The translations under genes and the position numbers were made by a program. Source: JACZST01 sp036985755 (lineage in GTDB: Bacteria > Actinomycetota > Acidimicrobiia > Spongiisociales > UBA5794). Taken from it: 52,056 nt of DNA. Below, piece by piece: positions 1 through 7,549 of this stretch (position 1 is its first letter; each line of letters begins with the position of its first letter). The notes below the pieces were generated by a model. That model made no database searches and was not told the DNA's origin. It saw only the letters and a list, made by a program, of their open reading frames with translations. Location: assembly GCA_036985755.1 (NCBI GenBank), contig BTQG01000003.1, positions 1 to 52,056 on the forward strand. The letters are read 5' to 3'.

Positions 1-613
1 CGTCGACGCAGTAATACGAGTCGAATTGCACCAATGCATCGCTGCTCTCGCCGGTACGCACAAGATACGTGTTGGGTTTCACGCTCACGATGTGACTAAT
101 GAACGAATACGAATACCAATGCCCCATCGCGGGGTTTTCCGGCTCGTCGTCGTCCTCGCCCCCGAGACGGTCGACGACGAACGCAACCGATGCCGGCGGG
201 TTCGCCGTTTCCAGCGGAACCTCACCCAGATCGAACGCTCCACCCGGACCCGACGGGTTGGTCACTCCTGAGTTGGTGAGCACCTTGGTACGGCGGAAGG
301 CCACATCCCACCCGGGCGATGCCAAGTCGCCGTCGACGATCTGGCCATCGTCGAAATCGAACAGAACCCAATCCACCTTGCTGGTGGCATCAACCGTGTA
401 GCGAGTCCACTCCTCGACAGCGATCACCTCGTCCTTGACGACGGCCGCTTCGTTCGGTGCGGTCGGCTCGAATCCCACCGGGCGAGGCTGGAAACTGCCC
501 CAGAGAAACAGTCCTGTGATGGTGAGGACGACGGCGATCGGCACACCGATCAGCCACGTCCTCTTGTACTGCCACCATCGACGACGAGTGGTCCGTGCCG
601 GTCCCTCATCCAT
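1..613 (-). CDS. HmuY-like exported protein, partial (C-terminus off the window)
   Basis: The open frame runs off the left edge; about 204 codons are visible. The start is the ATG at 613, ten bases after a GGAGGAG ribosome binding site. Residues 1-18 are rich in Arg and Trp and residues 19-40 form one hydrophobic segment, so the protein is probably anchored or exported. The outer part has WDVAFRRTKVLTNSG (102-116), a GPGGAF loop (122-127), and KPNTYLVRTGES (179-190) followed by DSYYC. I recognise this spacing from the HmuY family, whose founding member is a haem-binding surface lipoprotein. Unlike HmuY there is no lipobox here; the anchor looks like an uncleaved signal. Haem binding is inferred only from the family. 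It is separated from the upstream carboxylase genes by a 300-base leader and is probably transcribed on its own. Confidence 0.65.
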   Translation of the reverse strand, partial: MDEGPARTTRRRWWQYKRTWLIGVPIAVVLTITGLFLWGSFQPRPVGFEPTAPNEAAVVKDEVIAVEEWTRYTVDATSKVDWVLFDFDDGQIVDGDLASPGWDVAFRRTKVLTNSGVTNPSGPGGAFDLGEVPLETANPPASVAFVVDRLGGEDDDEPENPAMGHWYSYSFISHIVSVKPNTYLVRTGESSDALVQFDSYYCVD

Positions 614-920
614 TCAGGTCACGCTCCTCCAATGGCCGCTACTCGCCAAATGTCGACGATGAAGCTATTGGCCTTCATTGCATCCAGTCCGGTTCGCTAC
701 GAACCGACGACGCCACCTTGCGTTCCCCGCCAGCGTGCGGAAGTTGTGGGCGTGCAACCAGAGGCTTGTGGCCCAACCCGGGACCGGGCGCCCATATCGA
801 CCTGCGAGGCATCACATCGGCGCTCGCTTCTTCGAGTGTCCGGCCGCGGGCGCCTGGGGCGGCTTAGCTAGTGCCGAGTGCCGGTTGAGGTGAGTTGGCG
901 ACGTCGGCCCATCGTCCGGC
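614..920. other. Gene-free leader upstream of the HmuY-like gene
   Basis: About 307 bases without a credible gene; the short frames here lack family resemblance and good ribosome binding sites. The one clear structure is a 7-bp hairpin at 690-706 (CGGTTCG, loop CTA, CGAACCG), about 80 bases before the HmuY-like start. I recognise no tRNA, cobalamin box, or other riboswitch core. The length would suit a regulated leader, but no promoter stands out. Confidence 0.4.
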
Positions 921-1094
921 TTAGCCGCCGACCCAGTCGACCACCCAGACGATGCCCTGGATCAGGCGCCAGCCGAGGTAGATGGCGGCGGACACGATCA
1001 GCAGGATGAACGACCAGGGCCACTTCTCGTCCGAGCCGTCCGGCTCGTCGGCGGCTTCGGACTCGGGGCCAGGGACCCGGGACTCCTCACTCAT
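921..1094 (-). CDS. 57-residue single-pass membrane protein coupled to acyl-CoA carboxylase
   Basis: Starts at the ATG at 1094, overlapping the carboxyltransferase stop by four bases (ATGA), so it is almost certainly translationally coupled. Residues 1-23 are acidic and Pro/Ser-rich; residues about 26-50 form one membrane segment starting WPWSFILLIVSAAIYLGW, and the tail is WVVDWVGG. I do not recognise a named family. Small proteins accompany carboxyltransferases elsewhere (AccE epsilon subunits in actinobacteria, membrane gamma subunits of sodium-pumping decarboxylases), but the sequence does not clearly match either. A role in anchoring or assembling the carboxylase is inference from position only. 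Confidence 0.7.
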   Translation of the reverse strand: MSEESRVPGPESEAADEPDGSDEKWPWSFILLIVSAAIYLGWRLIQGIVWVVDWVGG

Positions 1095-2623
1095 ACCGGG
1101 GGCACCCCGTGGCGGCGCTCGGAGAAACTGCGATCTTTCCTCGCCGCATAACGCAGCCGGGCGATCAGCTCGCGGCGAAGCTCCTCCGGTTGGATCACGG
1201 CGTCCACCACGATCTCCGCCGACAACCGCAGCAGGTCGACATCCTCGATGTACTCGTTGCGCTTCTCCTCGACGAATGCCTCCCGCTCCCCCTCGGGCAG
1301 CGCCTCGATCTGGTTGAAATAGACGGCGTTGACCGCCGCTTCCGGGCCCATGACTGCGATCTCTGCGGTGGGCAGGGCAAGGGTGGCGATCGGGTCGAGC
1401 CCTGGACCGGAAAAGGCATACAGGCCTGCCCCGTATGCCTTGCGCACGATCACCGAGATCCGGGGAACGGTCGACTCGGCGATGGCGGTCAACATCTTGG
1501 CTCCCGACCTGATGATCCCTGCTCGCTCTACCTCGGTGCCAACCATGAAACCGGGCACATCGGCGAAATACAACAACGGCAGGTTCATCGAATCGCACAG
1601 CCACATGAATCGGGCCGCCTTGTCCGCAGAGTCGACGAAGAGCACGCCGCCGAGATGGTTCGGCTGCGAGGCCACGATGCCGACCGGTTTTCCGTCGAGC
1701 AGGGCGAAGGCGGTGATCACCTCCCTGGCGTACAACTCCTTGATCTGGAAGATCGAGGCCTCGTCGAAGATGCCGCGCAGCAAATCGAGCATGTCGTAGA
1801 CGGCCTTGGGGTCGTCGGGCAGTGTCTCTGCCGGCACATATCCCTCGGCGGGCGGTTCGGCGGAATAGGCGGGTGGCAGCACCCGGTAGTGGTCGGCAAC
1901 ATACGAAAAGTACTGCTGGGCCCAGGCGATCGCCTCCTCGTCGCTCTGCACCAAGGCGTCGCCACAGCCGGAGACCTCACAGTGCATTCGGGCCCCGCCC
2001 ATCTCCTCGAGCGTCGTCTCCTCCCCGATGACCATCTGTGCCATCCGCGGCGACCCGAGGTACATCGAGGCCCTGCCTTCCACCATCACCACCACGTCGC
2101 AGAACGATGGGATGTAAGCGCCACCGGCGGCAGAAGGGCCGAACAGGCAGCAGATCTGGGGAACCCTTCCCGAAAGGCGTACCTGGTTGTAGAAGATGTT
2201 GCCGGCACCCCTTCGGCCGGGGAAGAGATCCACCTGATCGGTGATCCGGGCTCCGCCGGAATCGACCAGGTAGAACACCGGGAGCATTTCTTCGTATGCG
2301 GCTTCGAGGGCGCGGATCATCTTCTCCACGGTGAGGCGGCCCCAGCTCCCCGCCTTCACCGTCGGGTCATTGGCGATGACGACCACCGGGCGCCCATCGA
2401 CCGTTCCCCGGCCCGTGACCACTGCGTCGGCGCCGAAACCTTCCTCGAGGGCGTTGGCGAGCAGGCCGTCTTCGACGAACGAACCGGGGTCACACAGCAG
2501 GTCGACCCGGTCGCGCACGAACAGCTTTCCCTGCGCTTTCAGCTTCTCGTGGTGCCGGTCCGGTCCCCCGGTGGCGGCGCGGTCGGTCGCCTCGTGGAAA
2601 CGGTCGCTCAGCGATCCGGTCAC
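1091..2623 (-). CDS. Acyl-CoA carboxylase carboxyltransferase (beta) subunit
   Basis: A 510-residue biotin-dependent carboxyltransferase, the subunit that moves carboxyl from carboxybiotin to an acyl-CoA. Both crotonase-fold halves are visible. The N-terminal half has DSGGARITDQV and, further on, GPSAAGGAYIPSFCDVV with MYLGSPRM. The C-terminal half has VGIVASQPNHLGGVLFVDSA, FADVPGFMVGTEVE and RKAYGAGLYAF. The GTG start at 2623 gives a GTGA overlap with the end of der and sits behind GAGGAGG. Substrate (propionyl-, methylcrotonyl- or another acyl-CoA) cannot be told from sequence alone. No biotin carboxylase subunit lies nearby, so its partner must be encoded elsewhere. The 57-residue membrane protein overlaps its 3' end. 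Confidence 0.9.
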   Translation of the reverse strand: MTGSLSDRFHEATDRAATGGPDRHHEKLKAQGKLFVRDRVDLLCDPGSFVEDGLLANALEEGFGADAVVTGRGTVDGRPVVVIANDPTVKAGSWGRLTVEKMIRALEAAYEEMLPVFYLVDSGGARITDQVDLFPGRRGAGNIFYNQVRLSGRVPQICCLFGPSAAGGAYIPSFCDVVVMVEGRASMYLGSPRMAQMVIGEETTLEEMGGARMHCEVSGCGDALVQSDEEAIAWAQQYFSYVADHYRVLPPAYSAEPPAEGYVPAETLPDDPKAVYDMLDLLRGIFDEASIFQIKELYAREVITAFALLDGKPVGIVASQPNHLGGVLFVDSADKAARFMWLCDSMNLPLLYFADVPGFMVGTEVERAGIIRSGAKMLTAIAESTVPRISVIVRKAYGAGLYAFSGPGLDPIATLALPTAEIAVMGPEAAVNAVYFNQIEALPEGEREAFVEEKRNEYIEDVDLLRLSAEIVVDAVIQPEELRRELIARLRYAARKDRSFSERRHGVPPV

Positions 2624-3939
2624 TCGTACCTCCTCTTCCGCCGGCGAGCCACGACCCGTACCGGGGTGCCGGTGAAGTCGTAGAGCTCTCGCACGCGTCT
2701 TTCGATAAAACGAAGGTAGTCGGGCGACAGGTCCCCGCCACGCACAAACAAGATGATCGTCGGCGGCTCGGTCTCGGCCTGCACCGAATAGATGATGCGC
2801 GGCCGCTTTCCCCCCCTGACCGGCGGAGGGTGGCCCTCCTGCAAGCTCCGGATCAGCCGGTTCAATTCCGGGGTCGGGATGCGTCGCCTTCGGTTTTCCA
2901 GCACGGTGGCGACCGCCTTGGGCAGGCGGTGCAGGCGCGAGCCCGTCTTGGCGGACATTCGGAGGATCGGAGCCCAATCCACGAAGGCCAAGCGGTCGGC
3001 AACGCTGTCTTCGGTGAAAAAACGCTCGTCCTCATCGCGAATGTCCCATTTGTTCAGGAGCAGGATGAGACCGACTCCGGCGTCGACGATCTCCTCGGCG
3101 AGCCGTTGCTCCTGGTGCGTCGCCCCCTTGGTCCCGTCGATCATCAGCAGCGCAACGTCTGCGTCCCTGAGCACGTCGCGGGCGCGCAGCACCGCATAAC
3201 GCTCGACATCGTCGGTGATCTTGGTGCGGCGTTTGATCCCCGCGGTGTCGATGATCTCGAACGGCTCCCCCTCCAGGTCGACCACCAGGTTGATCGGATC
3301 CCTCGTGGTGCCCGGCACCTCGGAAACCAGCACCCGCTCGCTGCCCGCCAGCTTGTTGAGCAGCGTCGACTTGCCGACGTTGGGGCGCCCGATGATGGCC
3401 AGGCTGGCGATGACGTCTTCTTCTTCGAGCTCCTCTCCTTCCGGCAAGGTGTCGACGAGGCGGTCGAGCAGATCCCCGGTGTTGCGGCCGTGCAAGGCGC
3501 TGATCGCCACCGGCTCACCCAGCCCGAGGCCCCACAGGTGATCGAGTTGCAACTCAGCCGCCGGCCCGTCGACCTTGTTGGCGGCAAACACGTAGGGGAC
3601 GTCGCTTCGCTGCAGCACCCTGGCCACGCCGATGTCGTCGTCGGTCACCTCGGTGGTGGCATCGGTGACGAACACCACAACGTCCGCCCCGGCGACCGCG
3701 ATTTCGGCCTGCTCCTTGATGTCTGCGGTCAACTGCTCCCCCGGTCGCTGCTCCCATCCGCCGGTGTCCACGACGATGAATTGGCGACCTGCCCATTCGG
3801 CGTCGAACTCGCGTCGATCCCTGGTGACCCCGGTCTGCTCGTCGACCACCGCCGATTTGCGTCTCAGGATCCGGTTGACCAGCGTTGACTTGCCAACATT
3901 GGGCCGCCCAAGGATCACGACGACGGGTCGGGCACTCAT
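2620..3939 (-). CDS. der: Ribosome assembly GTPase Der (EngA)
   Basis: 439 residues with the tandem GTPase layout unique to Der, which acts in 50S subunit maturation. The first P-loop GRPNVGKS is at 11-18, followed by DTGG (58-61) and NKVD (121-124). The second P-loop GRPNVGKS is at 184-191, with DTAG (231-234) and NKWD further on. The C-terminal 110 residues form the KH-like domain and end in a basic RRRKRRYE tail. The length is normal for actinobacterial Der. Its ATG overlaps the preceding radical SAM gene by four bases and its stop overlaps the carboxyltransferase GTG, so the three are one translationally coupled run. Adjacency to cmk, as in mycobacteria, is broken here by the radical SAM and ispH genes. 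Confidence 0.96.
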   Translation of the reverse strand: MSARPVVVILGRPNVGKSTLVNRILRRKSAVVDEQTGVTRDRREFDAEWAGRQFIVVDTGGWEQRPGEQLTADIKEQAEIAVAGADVVVFVTDATTEVTDDDIGVARVLQRSDVPYVFAANKVDGPAAELQLDHLWGLGLGEPVAISALHGRNTGDLLDRLVDTLPEGEELEEEDVIASLAIIGRPNVGKSTLLNKLAGSERVLVSEVPGTTRDPINLVVDLEGEPFEIIDTAGIKRRTKITDDVERYAVLRARDVLRDADVALLMIDGTKGATHQEQRLAEEIVDAGVGLILLLNKWDIRDEDERFFTEDSVADRLAFVDWAPILRMSAKTGSRLHRLPKAVATVLENRRRRIPTPELNRLIRSLQEGHPPPVRGGKRPRIIYSVQAETEPPTIILFVRGGDLSPDYLRFIERRVRELYDFTGTPVRVVARRRKRRYE

Positions 3940-5318
3940 CGCACCGCCGCCTCGAGTAGTCCCCCCGCGGTGGTGGTGGCCACGATGAGCGGCGCCGGGG
4001 CAACGTTGCGTACGTCGTCCAGCGTCACATCGTCGAGGAAGGTGTCACCGGAGAGCGCCACATCTGGCAGCAGATAACGACCGGTGGGCTCGGTATCGGC
4101 ACGGATCGAGCGCATCACGTCCGATCCGGTCAGCAATCCGGCCACTCCGGTGTTGCCTCCGAAGAACTCGTTGGGCACGCTCATCAGGCGCAGCGGGCGA
4201 CGGGCGAGTTTCTCCAGGCTGCCGAGCACCGGCCGCAGCGCCATCTCGCCGTAGGGACCGGTGAGGACGGCCGCCGGGCCCGGCTCGCCGGGCGGGTCGT
4301 CGCCGCTGTGTTTGCGGGCCCGATAGAACTCGGCAGGCGCCGACGGGATCGTCCGCCACTCCCCGCTCACCACCGGTGGTGTCTCGTCGTCTCCGGCTTC
4401 GATCGCGGCCAGCTCGTCATAGAACGCCCGCACCATGCCGATCCCATTCTCGTGTTGGGAGAACCCCTCGTACGCCTCACTGGGGGGAATCTCCATACCG
4501 GCTCTCAGGTACAGCTCGTCGGAGGCGAAGAACATACGGTGGCCGACCACCTCGAGGGCCCGGTCCTGCCAGAAGTGCACCGCATCGAGGTCGGCGGCCG
4601 CTTCCTCCTCGCTGTGTGGGTAGAGGTGCTCTTCGGTGTTGTACCGCGACAAACCAAGCGGCACGATACCGACCGTCGCCAGCTTCGGGTACCGCCCCAG
4701 GATCTCGGCGGCGGTGCGCTCGAACACCGCCCCGTTGTTGATCCCTGGGCACAGCACCACCTGTCCGTGCACCGTCACCCCGCGGTCGAGCAGCGCACGC
4801 AACCAGCGAAGCGACGTTCCGCCGCGACGGTTGCGCAACATTCGGGAGCGGACCTCGGGATCGGTGGCATGGATCGACACGTACAGGGGCCCGAGGCGCT
4901 CCTCGACCACCCTGGCCAGATCGAGCTCGGTGAAGCGGGTCAGCGTGGTGAAGTTCCCGTAGAGGAACGACAGCCGGTAGTCGTCATCCTTCAGGTACAG
5001 CGTCTTGCGCATGCCGGGCGGCAGCTGGTAGATGAAACAGAACTCGCAGTGGTTGTCGCAGGTCTGGACTCTGTCGAAGATCGAGGCGTTCAGCCGGAGC
5101 CCTGCAGGCTCGCCGGCGGCCTTGTCCAGGCGCACCGTGGTGTGTGCGCCTGCTCTGGCGACCGTCAGCTCGGGGTCGGGGTCATCGATGAGCTGCTGGT
5201 ACTCGATGACATCGGTGGGGACGACGCCGTTGACGGCGACGAGCTCATCACCAATATCGAGCCCTGCATGAGCCGCAGGGCTCCCAGGGACGACCTCGAG
5301 CACGGTGGGATGGGACAT
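3936..5318 (-). CDS. PDZ-radical SAM protein, DUF512 family
   Basis: 460 residues from the ATG at 5318; a GTG at 5327 in the same frame would add three residues. Residues 5-65 form a small PDZ-like domain (VVPGSPAAHAGLDIGDELVAVNG). A CxxxCxxC iron-sulfur cluster motif, CDNHCEFC (Cys87, Cys91, Cys94), follows and then a radical SAM barrel (YVSIHATDPEVRSRML, VTVHGQVVLCPGINNG). The C-terminal 200 residues are the DUF512 domain. Members are widespread in anaerobes, cyanobacteria and actinobacteria, and the reaction is unknown. It overlaps der by four bases (ATGA), the usual actinobacterial partnership, hinting at a role in ribosome maturation or RNA modification; that link is inference. It is divergent from ispH. 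Confidence 0.9.
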   Translation of the reverse strand: MSHPTVLEVVPGSPAAHAGLDIGDELVAVNGVVPTDVIEYQQLIDDPDPELTVARAGAHTTVRLDKAAGEPAGLRLNASIFDRVQTCDNHCEFCFIYQLPPGMRKTLYLKDDDYRLSFLYGNFTTLTRFTELDLARVVEERLGPLYVSIHATDPEVRSRMLRNRRGGTSLRWLRALLDRGVTVHGQVVLCPGINNGAVFERTAAEILGRYPKLATVGIVPLGLSRYNTEEHLYPHSEEEAAADLDAVHFWQDRALEVVGHRMFFASDELYLRAGMEIPPSEAYEGFSQHENGIGMVRAFYDELAAIEAGDDETPPVVSGEWRTIPSAPAEFYRARKHSGDDPPGEPGPAAVLTGPYGEMALRPVLGSLEKLARRPLRLMSVPNEFFGGNTGVAGLLTGSDVMRSIRADTEPTGRYLLPDVALSGDTFLDDVTLDDVRNVAPAPLIVATTTAGGLLEAAVR

Positions 5319-5378
5319 CGGTGCCACCGATGGTACCTACCGATGCTGAGCTTCCGACTGCCCCTATTCTCCATGGTG

Positions 5379-6425
5379 ATGCCGAAAACCGTTGTACTCG
5401 CTGAGCCGCGGGGGTTCTGTGCCGGGGTTGAGATGGCGATCAAGGCCCTGACCTGGATGGTGCAGGTCTTCGAACCGCCGGTGTACTGCTACCACGAGAT
5501 CGTGCACAACGCGGCGGTGGTGGCGGGTTTCGAGCGGGCAGGAGTCGTTTTTGTCGACGATGTCACCGACGTGCCTCCGGGAAGGCCGATCATGCTGTCG
5601 GCTCACGGCTCGGCACCGGATGTGGTCGCTGCCGCCGATGACCGGGCCGCAGTGCTCATCGATGCGGTGTGTCCTCTGGTGACCAAGGTGCATCACGAGA
5701 TGCGCAGAATGAGCACCGAGGGGTTCGACATCATCTACATCGGCCACCAGGGCCACGACGAGGCAATTGGATCCCTGGCAGAGGCTCCAGACGCCGCTCA
5801 CCTGATCGATCCACGGGTCGGGCTGGCTTCGTTCACCCCTGCCGATGAAAACAAGGTGGCGCTGCTGGCGCAGACGACGCTCGGATTCTACGAGTGGGAA
5901 GGGGTGCTCGACGAGGCGCGAAGGCGATTTCCCTCGGTAAAGACGGCGAGGAAGAGCGACCTGTGTTACGCCACAACAAACCGGCAGGAGGCCATCGAGT
6001 CCATCGCCGAGGTGGCACCGGTCATCCTCGTCGTCGGTTCCGAGAACTCGTCCAACACCCAGGCCCTGGTGCGGGTTGCCAGGAATGCCGGGGCGCAAGC
6101 CCACCGCATAGACGGACCAGGCGATATCGACCCGTCATGGTTCGAGGGCATCGACGTCGTCGGCGTCAGCGCCGGGGCATCGGCCCCCGACCAGCAGGTA
6201 CAGGCGGTGATCGACGCGATAGCCCCGACCGAAGGGGTCGAGCGGCTTCGCGTCACCGACGAGGACGAGTACTTTCCCCTGCCGCCCCGCCTTCGCTCGT
6301 TTGTGGCGACCCTGCAATCCCTGATCGAGGGCGGTTTTGCTGCTCGCACGATCGGTGAGCCCGGGCCCATCGACGAGGATCGTGATTGGGGTGCGACCGA
6401 GGCGCTCGAGTTGATAGCGCTGTAG
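5379..6425 (+). CDS. ispH: 4-hydroxy-3-methylbut-2-enyl diphosphate reductase IspH (LytB)
   Basis: Last step of the MEP isoprenoid pathway: reduction of HMBPP to IPP and DMAPP with a [4Fe-4S] cluster. The three cluster cysteines are in place: PRGFCAGV (Cys14), DAVCPLVTK (Cys98) and KSDLCYATTNRQ (Cys196). The substrate-binding motifs GHQGHDEAIG (122-131) and SENSSNT are also present, and the length of 348 residues is usual. The start is chosen at 5379 (ATG); an in-frame ATG at 5373 would add two residues. No Shine-Dalgarno is visible, and a TATTCT box lies at 5365-5370, so a leaderless transcript beginning at the start codon is possible. It faces the cmk gene tail to tail across a hairpin region. 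Confidence 0.95.
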   Translation: MPKTVVLAEPRGFCAGVEMAIKALTWMVQVFEPPVYCYHEIVHNAAVVAGFERAGVVFVDDVTDVPPGRPIMLSAHGSAPDVVAAADDRAAVLIDAVCPLVTKVHHEMRRMSTEGFDIIYIGHQGHDEAIGSLAEAPDAAHLIDPRVGLASFTPADENKVALLAQTTLGFYEWEGVLDEARRRFPSVKTARKSDLCYATTNRQEAIESIAEVAPVILVVGSENSSNTQALVRVARNAGAQAHRIDGPGDIDPSWFEGIDVVGVSAGASAPDQQVQAVIDAIAPTEGVERLRVTDEDEYFPLPPRLRSFVATLQSLIEGGFAARTIGEPGPIDEDRDWGATEALELIAL

Positions 6426-6501
6426 AGAGTGGCCTTTGTCTGTCGTCCAGGGCGAGGCGGAGGGGGTCATGACACTGTCGCGACCCACGGTTTGACCCCT
6501 C

Positions 6502-6538
6502 CCCGCCCTTCGGGCGGGACTCCCCCCTGAGGGGGGAG
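6502..6538. terminator. Paired G+C hairpins between convergent ispH and cmk
   Basis: Two back-to-back perfect stems lie between two convergent genes: CCCGCCC/GGGCGGG (6502-6508 with 6512-6518, loop TTC) and CTCCCCCC/GGGGGGAG (6520-6527 with 6531-6538, loop TGA). No T-tract follows on either strand, so termination may be by stem strength alone. The run CCACGGTTTG just upstream (6485-6494) recurs at 27515-27524 in front of another pyrimidine-rich hairpin. Confidence 0.55.
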
Positions 6539-6550
6539 CAAAGATATCGT

Positions 6551-7549
6551 CTACCTCGATCCGTATTCGACGGCTGCTTCGAGCAGGTCGGTGATCGGGT
6601 CGCGTAAAACCTCGTCCCAGTCGTCGATGACCACATAACGCATCTGGCGGCCGTCCCCATCGAGCAGGGCCTCGGGGTCGGGCAGCTCTACACCGTGTTC
6701 GAACCCGAGCTTCACCGACTCGTCCTTGGGAAAGATGCCGGCAACGTAACCGGCGTCGGGGTGGTGGTAGCCGAGGCCGTGCCAACCGCTGTTCACCTTC
6801 TCTGTCGCCAGCGGCAGGCCGGAGCGCACGACGGCGCGAAGGATCTGGGTGGCGGCGATGACCCTGGGGCTGTGCCCGGCGAGAAGCGATGACAGCGCCA
6901 GCGCCCTGGCCTCTGTGACATGGCGCAGCACCAGGTCGGTGACCTGATCGGCGGACAGATCTCCGGTGTCGATGAGCACGGCGTCGGCTGCTGGATGCAG
7001 CGGAGATACCTTGCGGGTCGAATCGGCGTGGTCCCTCGCCGCAAGCTCGGCGGCAATGGCAGCTACGTCCATGCCTGCTGCCTCTGCATCGTTGGCTCGT
7101 CTGGTGGCCCTGACCTCGGGGGTTGCGGTGAGATACACCTTCACCTCGGCGTCGGGGAACACCACGGTCCCGATGTCGCGACCGTCGACTACTCCGGAGT
7201 CACCGCGGTCCCACAACCACGATCGTTGTAAATCCACGATCCGTTCCCGGACCTGCGCATGCACAGCTACCGCGCTCGACGCCGCCGTCACCTCGGGCGT
7301 TCGAATGGCGGTGGTCACATCCTCGCCATCGAGGTACACGGTTCCGGTGTCGAAGGAGAGGGTCGCGGCATCGAGCGCCTCGAGCACGTCTTGTTGTATA
7401 TCGGGATCGCCGCCGGCACGAAGCGCGGCAAGGGCTGCCGCCCGATACGTTGAACCGGTCTCGAGATGAGGGAGGTCGAGCGCTTCGGCCACACGCCGAG
7501 CGACGGTCGATTTCCCTACCCCTCCTGGTCCGTCGATCGTGATGACCAC
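6551..7549 (-). CDS. cmk: Cytidylate kinase fused to a C-terminal DUF1801 domain
   Basis: 332 residues, about 110 longer than ordinary cytidylate kinase. Residues 1-222 are Cmk (phosphorylation of CMP/dCMP by ATP): P-loop GPGGVGKS (7-14), ETGSTYRAAA (30-39), DGRDIGTVVFPDA (122-134), and the RRANDAEAAG lid region (150-159). Residues about 233-332 match DUF1801 (YdhG-like, structurally related to the YjbR/CyaY group): VRSGLPLATEKVNSGWHGLG, GYVAGIFPKDESVKLGF, ELPDPEALLDGDGRQMRYV. No stop or start separates the halves. The GTG start at 7549 lies inside aroA, giving a 34-base overlap, so expression is coupled. The function of the added domain is unknown; it does not occur in the Cmk proteins I know. 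Confidence 0.88.
   Translation of the reverse strand: MVITIDGPGGVGKSTVARRVAEALDLPHLETGSTYRAAALAALRAGGDPDIQQDVLEALDAATLSFDTGTVYLDGEDVTTAIRTPEVTAASSAVAVHAQVRERIVDLQRSWLWDRGDSGVVDGRDIGTVVFPDAEVKVYLTATPEVRATRRANDAEAAGMDVAAIAAELAARDHADSTRKVSPLHPAADAVLIDTGDLSADQVTDLVLRHVTEARALALSSLLAGHSPRVIAATQILRAVVRSGLPLATEKVNSGWHGLGYHHPDAGYVAGIFPKDESVKLGFEHGVELPDPEALLDGDGRQMRYVVIDDWDEVLRDPITDLLEAAVEYGSR

Noticed and set aside
1109..2683. Plus-strand open frame of over 500 codons opposite the carboxyltransferase
   Set aside because: Antisense shadow of a strongly conserved enzyme; no ribosome binding site or family match.
4308..5378. Long plus-strand open frame joined in phase to the front of ispH
   Set aside because: It is the antisense of the radical SAM gene, has no family resemblance, and IspH homology begins only at 5379.
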